Source of the DNA: Methylocystis sp. L43
GTDB lineage: Bacteria > Pseudomonadota > Alphaproteobacteria > Rhizobiales > Beijerinckiaceae
Length of the DNA: 64,000 nt
Direction of reading: 5' to 3'
Assembly (NCBI RefSeq): GCF_015709525.1
Contig: NZ_JADNRA010000014.1
Span: 1-64,000, forward strand
A program made the translations under genes and the position numbers. Positions 58,857 to 64,000 of this stretch are shown here, in pieces. The number at the start of each line of letters is the position of its first letter. The stretch's first letter is position 1. Under the pieces are notes generated by a model. The model was not told where the DNA came from. It ran no database searches and saw only the letters and a list, made by a program, of their open reading frames with translations.

Positions 58857-58881
58857 AACCGGGCGTCCCACGGGATGTTCC
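58857..58881 (-). promoter_or_regulatory. Weak sigma-EcfG-like promoter before the small exported protein
   Basis: Minus strand: GGAAC (58881-58877), 16-base spacer, GGTT (58860-58857), ending 34 bases before the start codon. The -10 differs from CGTT at one base. Confidence 0.4.
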
Positions 58882-58997
58882 GGCGGCGCTGCGAGCGCCG
58901 CCACTTTTGCGGGCGTCTCGTGCATTGGCGCCACGCGCGCGGCAGGGGGCTCCGGCCGCTGGCCCTTTCGGCGCAACTCGTGTAGTCCATCCCGTGA

Positions 58998-60059
58998 ATG
59001 AGCCAGGAAACAGAAGGCAAAAAGCGCGGCATGTTCTCCCGCCTGTTTGGCGGCGGCCAGAGCGCGCCCGCGCCCGAAGCGGCGCCCCAAGAGGCGCCCG
59101 AAGCGGAGCCTGAGGAGGAAAAGCGATCCTGGTGGTCGCGCCTGTCCGGCGGCCTCTCGCGCACCTCGCAAGCGATCACCCAGGGCGTCGCCGACGTTTT
59201 CACCAAGCGCAAGCTCGACGCGCTGACGCTCGAGGAGCTCGAAGACGTGCTGCTGCGGGCCGATCTTGGCGTCGGCGCCGCGACGCGCATCACCGAGGCG
59301 GTCGGCAAGGCGCGCTACGAACGCGACATCGAGCCCGAAGAAGTGCGCGAGATCCTCGCGCGCGAAGTCGAGCGCGTGCTGGCGCCCGTCGCCGAAGAGC
59401 TCGTCGTCGACGACACCAAGAAGCCCTTCATCATCCTCGTCGTCGGCGTTAACGGCTCGGGCAAGACGACGACCATCGCCAAGCTCGCCTCGAGATGGAC
59501 CGGCGAGGGCAGGACGGTGGTGCTTGCGGCGGGCGACACCTTCCGCGCGGCGGCGGTCGAGCAGCTCAAGGTTTGGGGCGAGCGGCTCGGCGCCGAAGTC
59601 GTTTCGGGCGCGGAAGGCGCCGATGCGGCGGCGCTCGCCTTTGACGCGATCAAGCGCGCGAAAGAGCAGGGCGCCGATATTTTGCTCATGGACACGGCGG
59701 GCCGATTGCAAAATCGCGCCGAGTTGATGGCCGAGCTTGAAAAAATCGTCCGCGTGATGAAAAAGGCGGAAGCCGAGGCGCCGCATGCGGTGCTGCTCGT
59801 GCTCGACGCCACCGTCGGACAGAACGCGCTGCAGCAGGTGGATGTTTTCGAGCGGATCGCTGGCGTCACCGGGCTCGTGATGACCAAGCTCGACGGCACC
59901 GCGCGAGGCGGCATTCTGGTCGCAATCGCGGAGACTTACCGCCTGCCGATCCACTTTATCGGCGTGGGCGAAAGCGCCGACGATCTGGAGCCGTTTGCGG
60001 CGCGCGACTTCGCACGGGCGATCGCGGGGCTTGAAGAAACGTCAGAGGCGGAAAGCTAA
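58998..60059 (+). CDS. ftsY: Signal recognition particle receptor FtsY
   Basis: 353 residues. Short acidic A domain (about 1-50), four-helix N domain, then the GTPase G domain with VGVNGSGKTTTIAKLA, AGDTFRAAAVEQL, LLMDTAGRLQNR, TKLDGTARGG and FIGVGESADDLEPF. It docks Ffh-ribosome complexes to SecYEG at the inner membrane. It precedes ispZ by five bases. An in-frame ATG at MFSRLFGG is an alternative start. Confidence 0.96.
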   Translation: MSQETEGKKRGMFSRLFGGGQSAPAPEAAPQEAPEAEPEEEKRSWWSRLSGGLSRTSQAITQGVADVFTKRKLDALTLEELEDVLLRADLGVGAATRITEAVGKARYERDIEPEEVREILAREVERVLAPVAEELVVDDTKKPFIILVVGVNGSGKTTTIAKLASRWTGEGRTVVLAAGDTFRAAAVEQLKVWGERLGAEVVSGAEGADAAALAFDAIKRAKEQGADILLMDTAGRLQNRAELMAELEKIVRVMKKAEAEAPHAVLLVLDATVGQNALQQVDVFERIAGVTGLVMTKLDGTARGGILVAIAETYRLPIHFIGVGESADDLEPFAARDFARAIAGLEETSEAES

Positions 60060-60064
60060 GAGAG

Positions 60065-60667
60065 ATGACGCAGGAAACGGCCATCGCGGCAAAAAGAAAG
60101 CTCAATCCCTGGCTGAAGCTCGCACTGGAACTCGGACCGCTCCTGCTGTTCTTCGTCATCAATTCCAAATACGGCATTTTCGCCGCCACCGGCGTGCTGA
60201 TGGCCGGCGTCGTCCTGACGCTGGCCGTCTCATGGGCGATCACCCGTCATCTGCCGGCGATGCCCGTCGTCACCGCCGTGCTGGTGCTGGTCTTCGGCTC
60301 GCTCACCTATTTTCTGCATGACGAAACCTTCATCAAGCTGAAGGTGACGATCCTTTACACGCTGTTTGGCGCCGGACTCATCGGCGCGCTCTATTTCGGC
60401 AAATTGCTGCTGCCGATCGTCTTCGACATGGCGATCCACATTGACGACGCCGGCTGGCGCAAGCTCACCATACGCTGGGGCCTGTTCTTTTTCGCGCTTG
60501 CCGGGCTCAATGAAGTCCTGCGCCGCATTCTGACGACCGACGACTGGGTGAACTTCAAGGTTTTCGGCATATTGCCGCTGACGCTCATCTTCGCGCTGTC
60601 GCAGGCGCCGCTGATCATGCGTCACGAAATTCGCCCCGAGGACGAAGACCCCGAAACGCATTTCTGA
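60065..60667 (+). CDS. ispZ: Intracellular septation protein A (YciB/IspZ)
   Basis: 200 residues with about six transmembrane segments (LALELGPLLLFFVINSKYGI, VVTAVLVLVFGSLTYFLHD, LIGALYFGK) and the YciB signature LNPWLKLALELGP...NEVLRRILTTDDWVNFKVFG. Inner-membrane protein linked to cell division and envelope integrity. Five bases after ftsY, so co-transcribed. Confidence 0.92.
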   Translation: MTQETAIAAKRKLNPWLKLALELGPLLLFFVINSKYGIFAATGVLMAGVVLTLAVSWAITRHLPAMPVVTAVLVLVFGSLTYFLHDETFIKLKVTILYTLFGAGLIGALYFGKLLLPIVFDMAIHIDDAGWRKLTIRWGLFFFALAGLNEVLRRILTTDDWVNFKVFGILPLTLIFALSQAPLIMRHEIRPEDEDPETHF

Positions 60668-60890
60668 TTTGCGCGCGCGCCGTTGAACCTGATCGGCGTC
60701 GCCGCACGCGCGGTTGCGCGCGAATCGCTCGGACGCGTTCTTGCTCCAACATGAACTTCTCTTCATGATTGGCCGCGCCTCTGCGCCGATGATTTTAAGC
60801 GCATGCGCGCCGACCAGCGCGCGCGGGTTGCAATCGACGCGCGTTCGGGCGAAGAGAGTCCTTCAGGTTTATGGGGGCTGAGTCGAATCC

Positions 60891-61034
60891 TTGCCGAGTC
60901 TCATCCGCTTTCTGATCATCGTCGGCGCCATCGTCGCGATCGTCTACGGCGTCATGGTCGCGCTCGTCGCTTATGTGACGCCGCAACCGCGCCAGATGAC
61001 CTATACGATCCCGGCGCAGCGGTTGAACAAGTGA
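60891..61034 (+). CDS. 47-residue single-span membrane protein, conserved next to xerD
   Basis: TTG-started frame: PSLIRFLIIVGAIVAIVYG forms one transmembrane helix, followed by VTPQPRQMTYTIPAQRLNK. From memory, many Rhizobiales carry a similar tiny protein just before xerD (often mislabelled histidine kinase), with the same PRxMTxTIPxxRxNK ending. A G-rich stretch lies about 12 bases upstream. Function unknown. It ends 50 bases before xerD. Confidence 0.6.
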   Translation: MPSLIRFLIIVGAIVAIVYGVMVALVAYVTPQPRQMTYTIPAQRLNK

Positions 61035-61084
61035 AGGCTGTCATTCGTGACGCCTGTGCGGAATGACGCTGGGGAGTTAAGGGC

Positions 61085-62038
61085 ATGAAAGCGGGCGCAG
61101 CGCGCCAGCTCGACGCCTTTCTCGACATGCTGGCCGCGGAGCGCGGCGCGGCGCGCAACACGCAAGACGCCTATCGGCGCGATCTTTCCGATTACATCGC
61201 GCATCTTTCCGCAAACGGCCGCGATCCCGGCGCCGCGACGACGGACGACATTCGCGCCTATCTCGCCTCATTGGAGCCGCGCGGCATGTCGGCGGCGACC
61301 GTGGCGCGGCGCCTTTCGGCGATTCGCCAGTTCCACAAATTTCTCTACGTCGACCGTCATCGCGGCGACGACCCTGCCTCCGGACTCGACGGACCGCGGA
61401 TGCGGCGCAGCGCGCCCGGCGTATTCTCCACGGCGGAAATCGATCGGCTGCTCACGGTTGCGAGCGAAGGGCTCGATGACGACGCTCGGCCTGCTGGCGA
61501 GCGGCTGCGGGCGGCGCGGCTCTATGCGCTGCTCGAAACGCTTTACGCCACCGGCCTGCGCGTCTCCGAACTCGTCTCGCTGCCAAAAAGCGCGGCGCAC
61601 TCGCGCGATCCTTTCATCGCCATCCGCGGCAAAGGCGGACGCGAGCGCCTGGCGCCGCTGACCGATCGCGCCCGCCGCGCGCTTCTTTCCTACCGCAAGC
61701 TGCTTGAGGAGATGGCGCTAGAGCGCGCCGGCTCGAGCTTTCTGTTCCCCGCCGACAGCGATAGCGGCCATCTGACCCGCCAGGCCTTCGCGCGCGATCT
61801 CAAGGCGCTGGCGAGCGCCGCCGGCCTGCCGGCCGCCGCGATGCATCCGCATGCGCTGCGTCACGCCTTTGCGAGCCATCTGCTGCAGAACGGCGCCGAT
61901 CTGCGGGTGGTGCAGGAACTGCTCGGCCACGCGGACATCTCGACGACGCAGATCTATACGCATGTGCTCGACGAGCGCATGCGCGCGATGGTGCGCGATC
62001 TGCATCCGCTGTCGGAGACGACGGACAAGTCGGGTTGA
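61085..62038 (+). CDS. xerD: Tyrosine recombinase XerD
   Basis: 317 residues. N-terminal SAM-like core-binding domain (about 8-95) and catalytic domain with Arg in YATGLRVSELVSL, Lys in IRGKGGRERLAPL, HxxR in HPHALRHAFASHLL, His in LLGHADIS and nucleophile Tyr in TTQIYTHVLDERMR. With XerC it resolves chromosome dimers at dif under FtsK control. The length and lack of phage-type neighbours favour the housekeeping enzyme over an integrase. Confidence 0.93.
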   Translation: MKAGAARQLDAFLDMLAAERGAARNTQDAYRRDLSDYIAHLSANGRDPGAATTDDIRAYLASLEPRGMSAATVARRLSAIRQFHKFLYVDRHRGDDPASGLDGPRMRRSAPGVFSTAEIDRLLTVASEGLDDDARPAGERLRAARLYALLETLYATGLRVSELVSLPKSAAHSRDPFIAIRGKGGRERLAPLTDRARRALLSYRKLLEEMALERAGSSFLFPADSDSGHLTRQAFARDLKALASAAGLPAAAMHPHALRHAFASHLLQNGADLRVVQELLGHADISTTQIYTHVLDERMRAMVRDLHPLSETTDKSG

Positions 62039-62143
62039 GCCGCGCTGAGCCGGGTTGAGCCGCCTTGGGCGCTTTTTCCGTTGAATGTTGAGACGCGCTC
62101 AACGTAAGCTTTTCCGCGCAGTTGCGCGACCGAGGAGCGTGGA

Positions 62144-62707
62144 ATGGCGAAGAACGCGATGGACTTTCGGCCCGAGGAAGAGAATGTCGCCTATATCGGC
62201 GCCGGCGTGACGCTCAAGGGCGAGATCTCGGCCTCGGATCTCATCATCGTCGACGGCGCGATCGAGGGCGACGTCTCGGCGCGCGTCCTTCAGGTGGGGC
62301 AGGGCGGGGTCATCCGCGGCCACGTCAGCGCTACGGAAGCCGACATTAGCGGCTGGATTTCCGATCATATCGAGATCAAGCAGCTGCTCGTCGTGCGCGC
62401 CACCGGACGCGTCGAGGGCAAGATCACCTATGGCGAGATCGAATTGGAGAAGGGCGCCGTCATCGCCGGCGAGCTGACCGCGATCGATGATTATCGCGCC
62501 GCGAAGGCCGCGCCGGCGGCCAAGCCCGCCGTCGAACGCGTGGAGATCGCCGGCGCGCCGCCGAAACCCTCTTCGATCGATCGCATCAATGAGGCGGTGC
62601 GCGGCGCCAAGGGCGCCAAGGGCGCGCTCTATCTCGCCGCCGCCGGCGATGAGAAGCGCGTCGCGACGCGCACGCTGCTCGGCCGCAAAACTTCGTCGGG
62701 CGGGTGA
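62144..62707 (+). CDS. Bactofilin family cytoskeletal protein
   Basis: 187 residues. The bactofilin beta-helix (about 15-125) is visible as repeated hydrophobic-Gly rungs: AYIGAGVTLKGEISASDLII, DGAIEGDVSARVLQVGQGGV, VRATGRVEGKITYGEIELEK, GAVIAGELTAID. The C-terminus is Ala/Pro/Lys-rich and flexible. Bactofilins polymerise without nucleotide and place cell-wall enzymes. It stands alone between xerD and the tRNA. Confidence 0.9.
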   Translation: MAKNAMDFRPEEENVAYIGAGVTLKGEISASDLIIVDGAIEGDVSARVLQVGQGGVIRGHVSATEADISGWISDHIEIKQLLVVRATGRVEGKITYGEIELEKGAVIAGELTAIDDYRAAKAAPAAKPAVERVEIAGAPPKPSSIDRINEAVRGAKGAKGALYLAAAGDEKRVATRTLLGRKTSSGG

Positions 62708-62769
62708 GGCTGATCGTTGCGCGACAGCTTGCCCGGCGGGCGGCGGCGGTCTATAGAACGCTCCTTCCC

Positions 62770-62845
62770 GCTCCCTTCGTCTAGCGGTCTAGGACGTCGC
62801 CCTCTCACGGCGAAAACAGGGGTTCGATTCCCCTAGGGAGCGCCA
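62770..62845 (+). tRNA. tRNA-Glu (anticodon CTC), CCA encoded
   Basis: Acceptor stem GCTCCCT/AGGGAGC (62770-62776, 62835-62841), D arm with TAGCGGTCTA, anticodon loop CTCTCAC within TCGCC...GGCGA, T arm GGGGTTCGATTCCCC, discriminator G and CCA at 62843-62845. The CTC anticodon reads GAG. It closely follows bacterial tRNA-Glu. Confidence 0.95.
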
Positions 62846-62882
62846 TCACCCGCCACCGACTGAAAAACGCGCCAGAAATTTG

Positions 62883-62917
62883 GGAGGCGATGAGCCGCGC
62901 CTCCTCTGATTTTTTTT
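62883..62917 (+). terminator. Rho-independent terminator after tRNA-Glu
   Basis: Stem GGAGGCG / CGCCTCC (62883-62889, 62898-62904) with an eight-base loop, then TCTGA and a run of eight T's. It abuts the end of the flotillin gene on the other strand. Confidence 0.75.
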
Positions 62918-62919
62918 GC

Positions 62920-64000
62920 TCAACCTCTTATTTCGCCTCCCCCCGCGGGATCGGCCTGCAGCTTGGCGGCGGCCGCGCCCTCCATCAACGACTCGAGCGA
63001 CGCGCCGGAGAGGCCCAACTCCTTCATCAGGCCGTCAATCACCGGAGCCTGCGCGCGATAGGCCAGCGCTGCAGTAACGGCGTCATGGGCGAGATTGCCC
63101 GAGCCGTTGCTGACGCCGCCATTGCCGACCTGTGACGGTCCGCGCGTGATGCCGTCGACCTGCACGATCTTGATCGAGTCGATCGCTTCCAAAGGCCGGA
63201 CGGACTCGCGCACGATCTCGGGCAGAACCTTCAGCAGCGCGAGCTTCATCTGCAGGGACACCTGATTGGACGAGAGCAGGTTGGCCGCCTCGTTGACGGC
63301 CCGCTGGCCCGCCGCCTCGACTTCGAAGCGGACCCGGGCGGCGTCCGCCCGCAACTTCTCGGCCTCCGCCTCGCCTTCCGCCGCGAGCTTCGTCGCGGCG
63401 GCGCGATTGGCGGCGGCGTCCTTCTCCGCCTCCGCCTCGACCTTGATCGAGATCGCCGAACGTTCGGCTTCCTTCGCGGCTTCGATGAGTTCGATTCGCT
63501 TGGCGCGTTCGGCCACTTCGGTCTGGCGGCTGGTGACGACCTGCTCCTCCGCCGCCACCGCCTTGGCGCGCGCGGCGTCGGCCTCGGCTTTGGCCTGGCT
63601 TTCCTCGCGACTTTTGTTCTGAACCGCGATCTGCTGTTCCTGGCGGGCGAGCTCGACCGCCTGCTGCTGCGCGATCTTGGCTTCCTGGATTGTGCGATCC
63701 GCCTCGATCTGCTTGGCGTCGACCTGCTGCTTGGCGAGAATGCGCGCTTCGTCCGCCTCGCGGTTGCGCTGCGCCTGTTCGCGCGCGATCTCGGCCGCCT
63801 GCTCGGCGCGGCGAACTTCGATCTCTCTTGTCTGCTCCAGCAACGCAAACTCCGTTTCGCGTTTGATCTGCAGCGACTGCCGCTCGGCCTCGAGATTCTT
63901 CGTCTCGATCTGGACGCGCGTGTCCTGTTCGATATCGTTTCGCGCCTTCTTGCGCAGTTCGATCTGCTCGGTGAGCTTGGTGAGGCCCTCCGCGTCGAAA
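62920..64000 (-). CDS. Flotillin-like SPFH protein (C-terminal part, 5' end outside window)
   Basis: The frame is open through the right edge, so only the last 360 or so residues are seen and the N-terminal SPFH domain is missing. The visible part is a long Glu/Ala/Gln-rich coiled coil (EIAREQAQRNREADEARIL, EEQVVTSRQTEVAERAKRIE), a helical segment (QRAVNEAANLLSSNQVSLQM), KIVQVDGITRGP and a Gly/Ser-rich tail. This matches YqiK/FloT-type flotillins that organise membrane microdomains. Confidence 0.85.
   Translation of the reverse strand, partial: FDAEGLTKLTEQIELRKKARNDIEQDTRVQIETKNLEAERQSLQIKRETEFALLEQTREIEVRRAEQAAEIAREQAQRNREADEARILAKQQVDAKQIEADRTIQEAKIAQQQAVELARQEQQIAVQNKSREESQAKAEADAARAKAVAAEEQVVTSRQTEVAERAKRIELIEAAKEAERSAISIKVEAEAEKDAAANRAAATKLAAEGEAEAEKLRADAARVRFEVEAAGQRAVNEAANLLSSNQVSLQMKLALLKVLPEIVRESVRPLEAIDSIKIVQVDGITRGPSQVGNGGVSNGSGNLAHDAVTAALAYRAQAPVIDGLMKELGLSGASLESLMEGAAAAKLQADPAGGGEIRG

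Noticed and set aside
61085-62845. XerD plus a nearby tRNA-Glu as a sign of an integrated element
   Set aside because: XerD has housekeeping length and motifs, lies 700 bases from the tRNA with bactofilin between them, and no duplicated tRNA 3' end or phage gene is visible.
1-64000. CRISPR arrays, cas genes, prophage or conjugation genes
   Set aside because: I looked for regularly spaced short repeats and for such proteins and saw none; the only repeats are long intergenic palindromes.

Overview
The window is a 64 kb stretch of a GC-rich alphaproteobacterial chromosome, most likely Hyphomicrobiales (Rhizobiales). A methylotroph or methanotroph of the Methylocystaceae/Beijerinckiaceae type is suggested by a complete NAD-dependent formate dehydrogenase operon, a MoxY/MoxX-like two-component system with a DUF3280 partner, and canonical sigma-EcfG promoters. 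No methane or methanol dehydrogenase gene is present, so the lifestyle is inferred. The organism cannot be named from the sequence alone.

Layout. 0-2.1 kb: the 3' end of an IS110-type transposase, a long palindromic repeat and a D,D-carboxypeptidase. 2.2-5.1 kb: DUF3280 protein, NarL-type regulator and MoxY-like kinase, with one shared palindrome upstream of both transcription units. 5.2-12.3 kb: LysR regulator and fdsGBA-fdhD-fdsD. 12.4-21 kb: a general-stress island (CsbD, a 57-aa protein, an orphan NepR-like anti-sigma factor, two Ku proteins, LigD, small membrane proteins, an AI-2E family transporter). Six promoters here match the sigma-EcfG pattern GGAAC-N16/17-(C/A)GTT, all close upstream of start codons. 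21-23.5 kb: a ThDP enzyme with an AhpD/CMD-like partner. 23.6-29.5 kb: the four-gene ligase-associated DNA repair module (exonuclease, ligase, Lhr-type helicase, PdeM).

29.5-46.7 kb is an amine and amino-acid metabolism island. On the minus strand eutB-eutC is followed by an NPPY methyltransferase, a haem-oxygenase-like di-iron enzyme and a PurD-like ATP-grasp ligase. This trio looks biosynthetic and is the best candidate for an undescribed pathway. On the plus strand lie a choline/ethanolamine-kinase-like protein and a dimethylglycine/sarcosine dehydrogenase-like flavoprotein. A class III aminotransferase, an aminoadipate-semialdehyde-type dehydrogenase and an HglS-like DUF1338 enzyme together match lysine breakdown to 2-hydroxyglutarate. 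Threonine dehydrogenase, a KBL-type enzyme and a methionine-gamma-lyase-like enzyme follow.

46.8-53.6 kb is a partner-switching module (STAS, RsbW, RsbU-type phosphatase) with a short NAD-glutamate dehydrogenase inside it. The phosphatase has a FixL-like PAS domain that keeps the haem-ligand histidine. 53.6-55.1 kb holds a ferritin-like protein and a ferredoxin-ferritin fusion. 55.1-58.6 kb is repeat-rich with a MarR/VOC divergon. 58.9-64 kb is housekeeping: ftsY, ispZ, a small membrane protein, xerD, bactofilin, tRNA-Glu(CTC) and a flotillin cut by the window edge.
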